Positions 14,215 through 26,285 of a DNA stretch of 64,000 bases are shown here, piece after piece. Location: assembly GCA_973895155.1 (NCBI GenBank), contig OZ316891.1:9362001-9426000 (forward strand). Direction: 5' to 3'. Numbering within the stretch: position 1 is the stretch's first letter; every line of letters begins with the position of its first letter. The translations under genes and the position numbers were made by a program. Under the pieces are notes generated by a model, which was given only the letters and a program-made list of their open reading frames with translations, was not told the DNA's origin and made no database searches. The DNA is from Marsupella aquatica. Its lineage: Eukaryota > Marchantiophyta.

Positions 14215-14665
14215 TATCTTCACTTTTAGGCGGAACAGTCAAGGACGGAAGACTTTACTCTCTTTCATAAGTTTCCAAGTTAGATTAAATGCCCTTGCAG
14301 AGCCTTCAATGGGTATTCTCTTCCATAAATTACAGAAAAATAGACCTTCACTTTTAGGCAGAACCTACAGTAAACTTGATTCTCTTCCATAATATAATTT
14401 TCATGCAAGTTTCCAATGATGCCCCTCACTTTTAGGCAGAACCTACAGCAAACATGATTCTCTTCCATAACATAAAATTCATGCGAGATTCTATTGATGC
14501 CTTTGCAGAGCCTCTATGGCTATTGTCTTCGGTGAATTACACAAAAAGATACCTTGCAGAACTGACAGAGATCTTTATTCTCTTCCATAAATTTCATGCA
14601 AGTTTAGATTAAATGCCCTTGCATAGCCTCTGTGGGTATTTTCTTCCACAAATTACAGAAACATA
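14215..14665. repeat. Degenerate tandem repeat
   Basis: Segments recur with the elements TTTTAGGC(A/G)GAAC, ATTCTCTTCCATAA and ATGCCCTTGCAGAGCCT, spaced about 75-110 bp, through roughly four to five imperfect units. It is non-coding as far as can be seen. Confidence 0.7.
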
Positions 14666-14669
14666 GAAA

Positions 14670-17600
14670 GCCATCTGCAAGTGATTTAAGTCGGTGGTGG
14701 TGGTGTTGTTGTTGTGAGGGAGGTGACCTGGCAAATTGGAGCACCCCAAGGGAATACAATAAAGGCTGGGGCCAAATGTCTGAAGGGTACTTTGAGGTGG
14801 TACAATCAACCTCAGCAGAGTGATTTGGCCACAATCCAAAAGCAATCTCAACCAGTGACTAAAAATGTGATTGCAAAAGTGCGGGACACTATGGGAGAAG
14901 CAGCTTGGTAAAAGAAACTGAAGGCACTGCAGACACCACAGGAATCACCAGTGGAGCCCAAGTTTTCGAAACTTATACTTGCTTTATTTTTGGCAGCTAA
15001 ATGTGTCAAAATGCATAAGACTATAGCCTTATAGGTGAGTGATGAAGTGGCATTAAGGGTTGACTTGTAACCAAGCACTAGACCTACATTGGGTGTCAGT
15101 TACCTACCTACTGTAGTAATATCAAACTGTAAAAAAATTAACGGAGCAGACAAAATTCCAAAGAAGGGAGAAAACCATATAGCTCATTTACTAAGCTAAT
15201 CCAAAAGGACAATTAAGCCTACAAAACTAAAGGAACAAACGTTAAGACCCCTGACCTGAAAGCAGAAAAGAGTTAAAATTGAATATATAATCTTCCTTAT
15301 TTTAGCTGCCTCAGCATTTACTTATCCATATTTGTAGTATACTCTCATGATGTGCAATAATCACACACGTTACACAGAAGTGAATGAAACTAACGCTTCG
15401 TTCGAAATCTCCGCAATATGGATCAAGACTACGGTACTTGGGTCCCTCAGTTGCCATTTCGGCATATTCTAAAACGAAGACTCTGGTGAAAACTAGGCAA
15501 GTAGAAAACCCGACGGTGCCACCTTGCTGCAGTTTGTGCGTCTTGATCTGACGGCGGACACGTTCCCGCTTAGTTCGGGATGGAGGCTGAGACCTTCGAT
15601 GCGCTGCGTCGTGACTGCGAGTTGGCGGCACCGTCGATAAAAGCCACTAAAGTTGGCGGTGATATTTCAGCGGGAAGGATAGGGGCGACTTCGGCTTTTG
15701 CGCAGAACCTTAAATAACTGTCCTGATTGATATTGATGACTGAGTTACTCGATTGGCGATTCGCACGGTGAATGTGTGCAGTCTGCTGTTATTGTTGGAT
15801 TGACAATAATGGTGGGGATGCAAAATTGTTGACGACCAAAATGATGATCGCAGTTTCTGCCTTCCCCACACGAATCGCATCTCTCGACGACCGAATTATC
15901 ATTTTCTGGCTTCCCCACACGAATCGCAGGAGACAGACGCGTACGTCGATCAGCTGTACACGGTTCCGTGCCTTTCCGCAATTCCGCTCTTGCTCCTGTC
16001 CGTGGCGAACGAAGGAGGCACGCGCCAGATTGATTCCCAAATGATGTTCGCATTTATCGATCCGCCTGGGTCATGATGGACCGATCCGCCGGCTGATGCG
16101 GAGAAATAGAGACACCGACATACAGCTTCTGTAATGTTCGTTTCTTCGCCCTGAGACCTATTTTGCATCGCCGCCATGATGAAGTTCCTTTTAGCTGTTT
16201 GGAAAGGAAAGCGTGTCCAACTGTGAGGATGCTTGAAGCGTAGCATATAACGTAATTTCGAACAGTGAATTTAGCTAATCTGAAAGGGATGAAACGAAGG
16301 ATTTTGAAGTACTGTGTAAGCCATTCAGAACGAGGACGCGGTACTATATTCCTTTGTGTATCTGAACAGTTACTGTGACTCTTGTTTGTTTGTTGGCAGT
16401 TCATCTACCACTCCAGTGTCTGTATAGAGTGATGTGATGAATGCTTTGTTGGGAGCTACAACACTGAGAACGAGAGCTTCTCACTGCTAGTGAAAGGGAT
16501 TATTGAATCTTGCTATAGTTGCCTGTTGTGAAGCGTATATTGTTCAGGGATGTGAGGAGTGTACGACACTGACAGGACATATTTGGTTCCGTCAGTAGCC
16601 TGCGTAATCTGGTGCATGTGCGCATCAGGGACGTGGCTCATTCCACTTTCAGTATCATCTGCCGTTGGAGATTTAAAAATACAGTCATGAGTTCTAGCTA
16701 TTAATTCAAGTATCAAACAAGCAATCATGTCCCCGTCAGAAAAGACATGCAAAAACCAGCACTGTATAGCGGAATGTCGAGATCGACACAAGCGGTGAAC
16801 TCACCGTCAGAATTGAAAGACCTGCAAAACGTAGTGGTCCTGTTTGCAAGATCAGAAGTGCTCAGTGGAATGTCAAGGTCGAAACCAGGCGATGGATACA
16901 GGCCAACACAATTCGGAAATGAAACAGGAGTGACAGAGTGCTCGCACTGGGCATCGCAAAAGGAAAATCAATCTAATCTTTTCACTACAATAACTAGATC
17001 ACGGTTACTTTGCTTGCCCAATAGAACGTTCACTGTGAAACCAAAAGACAGACTTATCGAACCCGAGTCTACGGAAATTGGCTCCTAACAAACGGCCAAG
17101 CATGTTATGCTGCAGGTAACATGGTAGTTCCTGTGTTCCTCCAATGGCTGTCAGCGCCGCATAACGCTCTCGTTTGTTTGTTTACCTGCAAGGCCATCGG
17201 ATCGTCGTTGGCATACACTGTACAGTAGTACAGCGTAGTTTGGCCCTATTGAGTCCTGAGTCCTGACCACTCTCCAGACTCCAGAAGTCCAGATTGCCAT
17301 TCGGATATTTGGCTAGAGGGCAGACTCCGCCACTCCGGACTAGAATAGGTGAGGATCTAGCCGTACTGTCCCAGATAGTTTCCTAGAAACCATTCTTCGG
17401 AGCGTAATAATAGTTCACGGTCTGGCTGTGGTCTTTGTGGACTTCCCGGCTGGGCGGCGGACTCCTACAGATTGGAATTGCCAACCGTGAGAAGGATAAA
17501 ACTTTTAGACGCTCTTCTACAAATCGTACACACACACAGTCTCCCATAAAGAGGAGTGCGGAGGAACTCCCGTTCCAGGGCCACAGTTAGATCGAGCTCA

Positions 17601-18116
17601 CTGGCACTTCCAGCCTCCAGGTTCTGAAATCATAGAAAAATTAGTAGGAAGCGCATCCAGCAAGGTTCAAAGGGCACCACCCTGCTAATATTTTTTGCTA
17701 GTTTCAGAGAACAGGTTTGCAACAGTACCACATACCCTTTTGTGGGCTCCCATCCTTGTTAAAGCGTTTCTTGAATCTCTGTATGAGTGAGTGAGGAGCT
17801 TGGAGCTTGGAGAAATGCGTCGGGATGGATCCGTTGCTATCATTGCATGCACGAGTAGAATCCAGAATTTTGTAGAGTTTTGAGCTAGTGGTGAAGGGAA
17901 GAAAATAGTCTCAAGCAGAGACAACTTTGGAATGAGTTACAGTAGCTCTTGCCCTGAACAATGCAATCCCGAGAGAGTGAGAAGAACGGAGTGGAATAGA
18001 TGGGCGCGAGTAGAGAGAGGTGAGAAAAAATTTGAGAGATGAGCTGTGGAAGGAAGTTAGTAACCAGAGAACAGTCGAAGTTTTTGGAGCTTGCTCAGTG
18101 AGATAAGGGACGAAAA
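14670..18116. other. Intergenic DNA and 5' flank of the receptor kinase gene
   Basis: No gene is recognised. 15,500-16,060 is richer in GC and CpG than its surroundings and could be a promoter or a decayed exon, but no frame gives a familiar protein. At 16,730-16,895 two short related blocks (CCGTCAGAA..GACxTGCAAAA and GGAATGTC(A/G)AG(A/G)TCGA) form a diverged direct repeat. The last few hundred bases before 18,117 are presumably the promoter and leader of the downstream kinase gene; no TATA box stands out. Confidence 0.4.
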
Positions 18117-21074
18117 ATGCGTCGCTCTTTGCAATCGAAATGGGGGAGCTGTCTCTTGATTTTGGTGTTGTTTATCGTCAGCTGCATCAGCTGGTCCGAG
18201 TGCGTAGCAACTTCGTCGGAGGATGAGAGGAGTGCTCTACTCGACATCAAACATGCGTTGGGTGTAGGAAACGGTGCTCTTTATGGTTGGTCCCTGACTC
18301 AAGGGAACTCTACCCCGTGCGCTTGGGAGAGAGTCATCTGTGACAACGTCACTAATGTGCTGGTTGGGCTCAACCTCACTCATCTGGGCCTGGCCGGCAC
18401 GATTTCTGCTTCCGTTGGTAAGCTGGAGAATTTGCGCTTTTTGGACATGAGTGACAACAATGTCACCGGGGTAATTCCCGCAGAAATTGGAGATTGCTTG
18501 AGCCTTCGAATGATAGATCTTTCCGGCAACTCCTTGGTTGGAGAAATTCCCATTTCCTTTCTTAAGTTGAAGCAGCTCGAGGTCCTGGCATTGCACTCGA
18601 ACCTTCTTTTTGGTCCCATACCGGACACGCTGTCACGGCTTCCAAATCTCATGACTTTGAACTTGGCTTACAACAACTTGTCTGGAGAGATACCAGCCTT
18701 GCTCTACTGGAGTCAGACGCTGGAAATTCTGATGTTGAGGGGTAATTTTCTGACAGGGGAGATATCTCCGGACATTTGCCAGCTCACGAATCTCTGGTAT
18801 TTCAACGTGCGTGAAAACAATCTCACGGGGCCCATCCCCACCAACATCGGCAATTGCAGCTCCTTCGAAATTTTGGACCTCGGATACAACCAGCTGACCG
18901 GTGAGATTCCTCGAAATTTTGGCTTCTTGCAGGTGAGCACTCTGTCGTTGGAGAACAACAAGCTGACAGGGAGGATACCTGACGTTCTTGGATTGTTGGA
19001 AGCGCTGCTTATTCTGGATTTGAGCAATAATCAACTCGAGGGTCCCATTCCAACTTCGTTTGGAAATCTTGTCTACCTCAACAAGCTCTACTTGCAGGAG
19101 AATCGACTGACAGGGATCATTCCCCCCGTTCTTGGCAACATGACACGGCTGCAGTATTTGTTGCTAGATGATAATCAGTTGACTGGGCCTATACCTCCCG
19201 CGCTTGGCAATTTGCAGCTTTTCGAGTTACGCCTCGCTGGAAATCGGCTCAGTGGTGGCGTACCTGTCAGTTTAAGTTCTTGCACGTCACTCAATAAGCT
19301 GGATTTGCATGGAAATTTGCTGACTGGTGAGATTCCCCAAGAACTGGAGAGGTTGGACAATCTGACCCACCTGAACCTCTCGACCAATTACCTCACTGGC
19401 GGTATACCAGACCAGCTCGCCAATGTCATCAATCTTGACACATTGGACTTGTCTTTCAACAACCTTAGCGGTCACATTCCTTCGTCTTTGGGCAAGCTGG
19501 AGCACTTGCTGTACATCTCTCTCTCGGAGAATCACCTTGGCGGAGTAATACCACCGGAGTTTGGAAATTTGTCAAGTCTCATGTATCTTGACGTTTCTCA
19601 TAATAGTTTGTATGGAGGCATACCACTCGAGCTCGGTCACTTGCAACAGCTCAACACTCTCCTTTTGGAACACAACAACCTTTCGGGGCTCATCCCCCAG
19701 GAGCTAAGCGGATGCATCATGCTGAGCACCATGAATGTCTCCTACAACGACCTCGGTGGCAACATCCCTTTTGCCAACAATTTTTCTAGATTTCCTCCTT
19801 CTAGCTTCCTCGGAAACCCCAACCTCTGTGGTGGTCAACTCAGCCGTGCGTGCAGCTCTTATCATCTGAAAGCTGCGTCTGCTGTTGGAGCAACCACCAT
19901 ATGGATTGTCACCGCAGTGGCTGTATGTCTATTGGTGGTCGCCATGTTTGCCATCTTCAAGTCTTCTCAGCTGAGACGGCCAGTGAAGACAGTGGACATG
20001 AGCTTTGAAGGTCCTCCACGACTTATAATGTACCACATGGGGATGGTCACCGAGTCATGCGAGGAGTGGGTGAGAATCACAGACAATTTAACGGAGCAGA
20101 GTTTGGTGGGGTCAGGGGCGTCCAGCAAGGTTTACAAGTGTACGCTGAAAAGTGGACAGGCCGTCGCCATCAAGAAGCTCTACAACCACCATCCACAGAA
20201 CATTCAAGAGTTCGAGAACGAGCTGCAAATGCTGGAGAAGATCAAGCACAGGAACCTTGTGACCCTGCGAGGGTACTCCCTCTCCTCCCTGGGGCACTTC
20301 CTGCTCTACGACTACATGGAACTCGGCAGTCTCTACGATCTCCTCCACGGTTCTGTGAGGAAGGTAAAGCTGGACTGGAGCATTCGGCTGAACATAGCGT
20401 TGGGAGCTGCCCAGGGCCTTGCATACTTGCACCATGACTGTGCTCCTCGGATTGTACACCGCGATATCAAATCCGGGAACATTTTGCTGGATGCCAATTT
20501 GGAGCCCCACATTTCCGACTTCGGCATTGCCAAAAACATTCATATGTCGAAGGGTCACACCTCAACGAACGTCATGGGCACGATTGGGTACATTGATCCA
20601 GAATATGCTCGCACCTCAATGCTCACCGAGAAGTCGGATGTGTACAGCTATGGGATTGTGCTGTTGGAGCTGCTCACGGATAGGAAGGCGGTGAACAGCG
20701 AAGGCAATTTGCTCAGTTGGGTTATGCAAAAAGTGAGCTGCAACACTGTCTTGAGCAGTGCAGTGGCTCCGGAGGTCGGGTCTACTTGCTCGAACTCCAA
20801 GTCCATTGAGAAGGTGTTCAAGCTGGCACTGCGTTGCACTGACAAGAACCCCAACGTCAGGCCGACCATGTATGATGTTGTTGAGGTGCTGCTCTCCCTT
20901 ATCTCTGGCCCAGTGCCCACTAATCAGTCCAATTTCATGCCCAAGCTCTCAAGCTCCACCGACAAGCAGTACGTTGATATGTTTGTGAATCCGATGTATT
21001 ACAAGGACAGTCTGGGCAGTGAAAGCCTCTCCGACGTCCGGTTACTGGCAAAATTTGGAGAAGTCATATCATAA
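18117..21074 (+). CDS. ER: ERECTA-family leucine-rich repeat receptor kinase, intronless
   Basis: The 985-residue protein is a plasma-membrane receptor kinase. Residues 1 to about 31 form a signal peptide. A cysteine-pair cap (PCAWERVIC) leads into 20 plant-type LRRs, closed by a second cap ending in NPNLCGGQLSRAC. A single membrane span lies at about 590-614. The kinase has a glycine loop (GSGASSKVYKC), catalytic Lys686, HRD at 781-783 and DFG at 801-803, so all catalytic residues are present. The activation segment GHTSTNVMGTIGYIDPEYAR, the NNFSRFPPSSF linker and the C-terminal AKFGEVIS closely follow ERECTA, which is usually about 976 residues. ERECTA kinases perceive EPF/EPFL peptides and control stomatal or organ patterning in vascular plants; the role here is inferred from family. 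The ATG at 18,117 is the first that precedes the signal peptide. The reading frame has no intron, whereas angiosperm ERECTA genes are split into more than twenty exons. Confidence 0.95.
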   Translation: MRRSLQSKWGSCLLILVLFIVSCISWSECVATSSEDERSALLDIKHALGVGNGALYGWSLTQGNSTPCAWERVICDNVTNVLVGLNLTHLGLAGTISASVGKLENLRFLDMSDNNVTGVIPAEIGDCLSLRMIDLSGNSLVGEIPISFLKLKQLEVLALHSNLLFGPIPDTLSRLPNLMTLNLAYNNLSGEIPALLYWSQTLEILMLRGNFLTGEISPDICQLTNLWYFNVRENNLTGPIPTNIGNCSSFEILDLGYNQLTGEIPRNFGFLQVSTLSLENNKLTGRIPDVLGLLEALLILDLSNNQLEGPIPTSFGNLVYLNKLYLQENRLTGIIPPVLGNMTRLQYLLLDDNQLTGPIPPALGNLQLFELRLAGNRLSGGVPVSLSSCTSLNKLDLHGNLLTGEIPQELERLDNLTHLNLSTNYLTGGIPDQLANVINLDTLDLSFNNLSGHIPSSLGKLEHLLYISLSENHLGGVIPPEFGNLSSLMYLDVSHNSLYGGIPLELGHLQQLNTLLLEHNNLSGLIPQELSGCIMLSTMNVSYNDLGGNIPFANNFSRFPPSSFLGNPNLCGGQLSRACSSYHLKAASAVGATTIWIVTAVAVCLLVVAMFAIFKSSQLRRPVKTVDMSFEGPPRLIMYHMGMVTESCEEWVRITDNLTEQSLVGSGASSKVYKCTLKSGQAVAIKKLYNHHPQNIQEFENELQMLEKIKHRNLVTLRGYSLSSLGHFLLYDYMELGSLYDLLHGSVRKVKLDWSIRLNIALGAAQGLAYLHHDCAPRIVHRDIKSGNILLDANLEPHISDFGIAKNIHMSKGHTSTNVMGTIGYIDPEYARTSMLTEKSDVYSYGIVLLELLTDRKAVNSEGNLLSWVMQKVSCNTVLSSAVAPEVGSTCSNSKSIEKVFKLALRCTDKNPNVRPTMYDVVEVLLSLISGPVPTNQSNFMPKLSSSTDKQYVDMFVNPMYYKDSLGSESLSDVRLLAKFGEVIS

Positions 21075-23465
21075 CAATGCTTTAAATCATTCGTCATCGA
21101 CACCTGCGGCTGAATTGGAGTCATTCATGTTCCGTTCAATTTGGTCTCTTCTAGCCCAGTCGCTGTAATATAGACAGTGAGTACAGTTGTGTAGCAACAC
21201 TTCCCTCATTTTTCTGCAGAAAGAGTTTTGTAATATACACTTCACTTCGAACTTTTGAAAGGAAACACTGTAGAGCAGTTATCTCTTGTGAATAAGAAGA
21301 ATTTTCGATTCCTATCTGTGTTGCTTTTTCATATAGTTGATTGCTTGAAGGACGTGTAAATGGGTTGGACGAATGCAGGATAAAATATTGAGGTGTTGAC
21401 TGGCGTCAACTTGTATTCCTCCCTTTCTCCGTCTCTCGTTCTGTAGGTTGACAGTGTTGGGAACCAGGCATCTTTAACTCAATGTCTGATTCCTCTCTGA
21501 CATCAACCACGGAAAGAAAGAGACCTTCGCCAGGGCTCAAAATGGTAAGTTCCTGTTCCGTCTAATTCTGCTGAGAACTATTTTGTAGAATTCTTCTAAT
21601 TGAACTTTTAGCAATCCCAACACTCGCAATGATGTAGACTTTCAACATGTTGGAGTTGGATTTGGACTTCTCTGCCCCTCCAGTCTTGCTTTTATGTCAG
21701 TGTCTACTTTCTTCAAGCATTCATGCGTTTCTACAGAGTTTGGAGACTTTGTATGCTGTCTGCTACGGAAGTGTACCTATCTTCAAGCTTACTTTTGCCG
21801 GCATTTGGATTCGTTTGATGTTAGATTCAGTTTGCTCAATCACTTGTACTGTGTCTCCAATGATCTGAGTTACGATGCAATCTTTTGGGCTCGCGATGAA
21901 TATCTATCCAATTCCCCGTGTCCTCCTTGTTTCGTACTTCAGCCTTGGAACTAACACAATCATTCTCTGGGTCGGATCTCCATTGATTGGGTGTTCCATT
22001 AAATTGTGCTATGAGCTGAGCTGGCTGTCGCTCAGTTCCACGAACGTGCGGGGAACAATAGCAGTCTGTTCGTTCTATGCAAATGCTTACAGACACCAAA
22101 TGTTGACCTTAGTGTTTACATAACCTAGCATGCCCTAGACAATATAGTTTACCACTAAAATCATGGTAAATGTCCTTACAAGCCTCTTTCGATAGGGCAT
22201 GACATGTTGTTGGCTATTTTTCATGGCTAAGGCCATCAATGTCCTTCGCCCCACTTTGGAAATCTGCTTGGACCCCTTATACCACCACCCCACTTTGTAC
22301 ATAGGCTTGAACCCTTAAACCACCACTGGTCATATGAACTTACGACACCATCTGCCATCGATATAAATGGAAAAGTGTCCAATACTTTCCCCTTAAATCA
22401 CTTTGGAAACTGTTCAAGACTTCCCTCTTAAATCACCATTGGCTTGGACACCTGTTCGTCACCCTTACCCTCAAAGTATCAATTGGGAGTGAAGGGGAAG
22501 CCAGGCCTTCCACTCTGCTTCAATGCCCTTAAATCAAGTGGATGTGGGTTGACTGAATACTAGCCTTAGCACTCTTAATTTGCTCGAAGCTTAGCCCAGA
22601 GGAAAATGATGTTAAATGAAAGCTCTCTGGTCAGCCACTCTTGGGCCATAATTTAGGACACTAATGGCTATGTCCCTTGTAGCAACTGACTGCTACACAT
22701 CAGTCATGGTTACATGCTACCTTGCCATAGCTGTTTGCAACACTCCCAGTCTCATTCTGGCCTGCGCAACACTAGGATGTCTTCAAACCCTTGTTAGGAA
22801 TGAAAGACAGGTTTGGTGACCAATTCAACTTTTAGCCCAATTGAACTACCGTTCACAAATATCTTAGCCCCTACATTCATTTTCAGCCTAATCTTATGAC
22901 TTTGAAAACAACTTACCCCCAACAACATTGATGTTGGCTCAAACTATTTTTTTAACTAATTTTACATGCGAACGAGAAAAAGGCCAATCTAGTAACAGGA
23001 TAAGGAACTTTATTGGCTTCATCCTGAAGCCCCACGTATGAATGAATGAAAATAATTAAAGTCGTCCTGTATTCAATCAGGCACTGACTAACTACGACCT
23101 GAGAGTTGATGGCAAAAAATTAGAGTGGGCAGCAACTGTACTACTCTTTAGAATGTGAAATCAGCATCTTTCATCTCAAGTAGAGGGGTCTGACGACCTT
23201 CGCTTTTTTCGCTGACAAGAATTGACATACATATTGACCTACAGCAAAGCTGGGCCTGGTGGTCGTTACCATTGTGCTGCATATATCTCTGCTCATAGAA
23301 TCCTCACTGCGTAGAAATGTTCGTTCACAAACTCACTTTCTTGAGCCAACCTGTGAAGTCTGACAAACTTGATGATCGGCAGGATTCTCTACCAGAGTCT
23401 GCTCGTTGGTGTGACGTTTACCCTGATTCTCCTCCTCCATCTACTTCTCCAGAATTAATTGTTGC
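21075..23465. other. Intergenic DNA downstream of the receptor kinase
   Basis: The first few hundred bases are probably the kinase 3' untranslated region. Beyond about 21,700 I see no coding sequence, RNA gene or clear repeat. The segment 22,200-22,450 has loosely repeated phrases around ACCCCACTTTG(G/T)A and CCCTTAAA(C/T)CACCA, suggesting old local duplication. Confidence 0.4.
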
Positions 23466-23469
23466 TCCA

Positions 23470-24830
23470 ACAATATAACAAACCATCTGGGCTTCCTGCT
23501 TTTTCAGTTTGGACCCACCGAAGGCTTTACAGCAACTCTAAGCAGCACATCAATCAACTCTTCCAAAGAGAATTAGAGAAACGTCCCATGACCTTCCTGA
23601 CAACAAGCTCTGAACAAAGGATGACAGGTTCAACCTTTCACATCAGTGTGGAGAAGTTCACGGACGATCAGATTTTCTTTCCGCAAAGCTAAGACAGCGC
23701 CGATCCAACTTCTTTAGATGTTGGGAGCAGCCCAAGTGACACAATATGAGCAACACAGTTTGACAATTGAGGTCAAATTGTGTTGGGAGTGCTGTAATGA
23801 AATCACAATTACGTATACATGCATACACTTCCTATGTACCTGCCTTAAGGAAGGTAGCCAAGATATCTTATCAACCACTTCTGTACCTTAACTCCGTACT
23901 TACTGACCGGAGTTTCCTGGACATATTTCCAGACATCAAAATGCAGGGGACAGATTGACTCTTGCACTGCACTCTAGGTACTGCCGTGGTGTTTACCTGC
24001 AATGGGCATCTCCAATTCAGCAACTCAATGCCACAATCGAGTAGCATCCTTCCAGCATCATTGTCAACTGCCTCGACTATTGTTCTATTTCGATGGAAGG
24101 AATCAACTTGCTCTAGACGGGCCAGTCACTTCTAGAATCATCAGTGTCACATGATTTTGATCAAGTACAGCTTTCTGCATGGCTTCAAACGCTTCTGCTA
24201 CAGAAAATGATGAACACAGGGCCCCAGTTCGTTATTAAAGTGCACCCACCCAAACCCAAACAGGTACACACGACAGTTCCTTTGTGTCTGGCTAGCAAAT
24301 TTTAACTGGGCCAAGTTGTCAAACTCAACTCAATCTTGTCAAATCCAGGAAAGCAAGAGCCGATTCCTTCTCATTTGATTAGCCAACGGCTAATCTATAT
24401 CAGTGGTGTCTCACGGTAGTCATGGCGTGTGAAGGTCCAAGACAATCAAACCCCGAATTTCTGATTTAGGTCACAGAAGTGTCCAAAGTCTTGAAGCTAC
24501 AAGTCCCCAGGAACTGCATGCCATTCTCTGCCATTATACATGAAAAAGTTTCCTCCAGTAGCTACCACAGAATTGTATCTTTTCGGAGCAAGTCCTGGAC
24601 GAAGTACCCACAACTTTTGCAAGTCTCCAAACATCTTGGTGCCGGTCTGGTCTCCCGACATTATTCTGGACGAACAACATCTTCAAGGGAGGGTTGTACC
24701 AGAATCTTGAGAGAGGCTCCAATGCAGTCTTTAAAATCAGGGGACATAGAGTGTTGATAACACACTTAGATGGTCTTCTGCCTCCGATAAATATCATGCT
24801 ATCAGCAATTGTCGCAGTTGTATGCGGCAT
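23470..24830 (-). pseudogene. Decayed kelch and TYW2 part of a TYW3-kelch-TYW2 gene
   Basis: Reading the - strand from 24,830, the frame continues directly from the TYW3 gene after a single TAA. It gives a kelch-like start (PHTTATIADSMIFIGGRR) and stays open to 24,534 with fading similarity. Further down, remnants of the TYW2 transferase appear in alternating frames. These are CILMSGNMSRKLR near 23,940 (family pattern CMFSxGNxxEKLR), FLKAG followed by EVYACIRN near 23,840 (family: LVKAG..VYACEWNP), SLGLLPTS and WIGAVLALRKE near 23,730-23,670 (family: NLGLLPSSEGSW..AV.ALR), and GRSWDVSLI with GRVD near 23,590-23,550 (family: GHSWDVSIEHVERV). The Rossmann motif VDLFAGIGYF is not recoverable. 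In plants TYW2 transfers the aminocarboxypropyl group during wybutosine synthesis on tRNA-Phe. The order and direction match the known plant fusion protein. Many stops and frame changes make this part non-functional. Confidence 0.75.
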
Positions 24831-25730
24831 TTACGACACCGGGCTGGTACCTGTCTCGAGAGAATTGATTCTCAAGATAACTTTCGATTGTCTCGTTTGA
24901 AGGCTTGACAAAAGCCTGTCTCGAACATCTACACTTATCCCTTTCCTCCGCCTATGCACTCCTTTCTGGCCCAGTCCCTTCACCGACCCAGGAGGCGTGC
25001 TGACCGGCTGAGCTATTTCCCCATCAAATTGGACAACAAAAGTGGACGTGAATCTACTAATGCGTTCCTGGTTCAAGATGAATTTTTTATTGGCAGATTC
25101 TGTGAGGAAAGTAAGATACTCTTCGGGCACTAAAAGCTTCCCTTTCTCCCCAATGGGTACTTCCAGACGAATGGAGGTGCGGACAGCAACTATTATCCGC
25201 TTCCCTACGCTCGAGATTCCTGATTCCCGGTAACCTGACGCCATGGCACAGGCCAAAAGTCGTTGAGCAGCGGCCAACGACGAGCACTCCAGAGCCAGAA
25301 TGAAGGGCTCAAATCGAAACACCAACAATCCGTCCTGCTTGGTCTCCTGGTACAGTCTTCTCACAGTGATCAAAACCTCATCGATTTTGGCCGCCTCATG
25401 ACTGACATAAATCCAGCTTCCTCCTTGCTTGACTTTGGTTCTCGCTCCTGAGTTCTCCTCCCCCACGGCTTGGTAAGGATCTGAGCTAAGGAGCGCAGCG
25501 GACTGCTCCAGAAAAATGGAGACACGGCCTGAGCAGGAGCTGGTGGTGAAAAAGGATGGGTGAGAATTGATGCAGCTGATGAGATCTGCAATGGGGGCAT
25601 CCACACCACCTTTGCGAGATTTATCGTTGTCATCTAACATCAAAGTCTTCAGTACCACCTCCTTGCGTATGTCGAATTCCCTCTGGCACGTCATTTTTCG
25701 CTGCTCTGCTGTGCCTGACTGTATACACAT
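24831..25730 (-). CDS. TYW3: tRNA wybutosine-synthesizing protein 3 (TYW3 domain), truncated fusion
   Basis: The 299-residue frame encodes a complete TYW3 methyltransferase domain, which N4-methylates the tricyclic intermediate of wybutosine on G37 of tRNA-Phe. Visible hallmarks are HPSFFTTSSCSGRVSIF (about 57-73), GGSWIYVSHEAA, LVFRFEPFILALEC, YRESGISSVGKRIIVAVRTS and IRLEVPIG, all in the family order. Met13 (25,694) fits the usual domain start better than Met1. The last 60 or so residues are a linker. In plants TYW3 is normally the first part of a long TYW3-kelch-TYW2 protein. Here a TAA stops the frame exactly at the first kelch repeat, and the rest is decayed. The intact domain next to ruined partners could be a gene that still works in shortened form, or a recent pseudogene whose first part has not yet been hit. 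No intron is visible. Confidence 0.85.
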   Translation of the reverse strand: MCIQSGTAEQRKMTCQREFDIRKEVVLKTLMLDDNDKSRKGGVDAPIADLISCINSHPSFFTTSSCSGRVSIFLEQSAALLSSDPYQAVGEENSGARTKVKQGGSWIYVSHEAAKIDEVLITVRRLYQETKQDGLLVFRFEPFILALECSSLAAAQRLLACAMASGYRESGISSVGKRIIVAVRTSIRLEVPIGEKGKLLVPEEYLTFLTESANKKFILNQERISRFTSTFVVQFDGEIAQPVSTPPGSVKGLGQKGVHRRRKGISVDVRDRLLSSLQTRQSKVILRINSLETGTSPVS

Positions 25731-26285
25731 TACTTTTGGTCAAGAGAATTCCGGGATCCCACGACAATTCTTTTGGAACCAAAGTCACACAATCTACCAT
25801 TTAATTCATTCTCCCACAATGAAACCTAACTTAAAACCTAACCGTCATCCAATGTGCCATCTTCGGACTGTCACTAGTCGTTCAGAATTAAATCAGACTG
25901 TCCCCAATTCCCAGATGTGGAGCATGAGAAGAATTTCACCGTGATTCCTAGAGGTCTCAGTCTTACAGTAAGCGATTCCAGTGAAGCAATTCTTCACTCT
26001 CTGATTCTCGAAAGACTTGAAGTTTCTCACCGTCAAGATTTCACCAATTCAATCAAGGAATAATTCATTATGACGACGATACCAATGTTTGCACTCTTTC
26101 TCTACTGATTCTGATCAAATTGAAGCCAAGGGAAATAAACAATGCATGAGCTATCAGGAACTTACCCAAAGGCATTCTTCTTCTGTCAATGTAACGCTTG
26201 GGAGGCAGAAAGAAACCTTAAACCCTAGACCCTAGACCCTGGGAGACAGATTCCCTTTCAGTAGCCCACTCCAAAGTACTGTACT

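Noticed and set aside
15745-16404. Overlapping open frames in a CpG-rich patch
   Set aside because: Frames overlap on both strands without any recognisable domain or splice structure; composition alone keeps them open.
20057-20694. Several alternative open frames over the ERECTA kinase domain
   Set aside because: They overlap the conserved kinase frame and have no homology; they are shadows of a GC-rich coding region.
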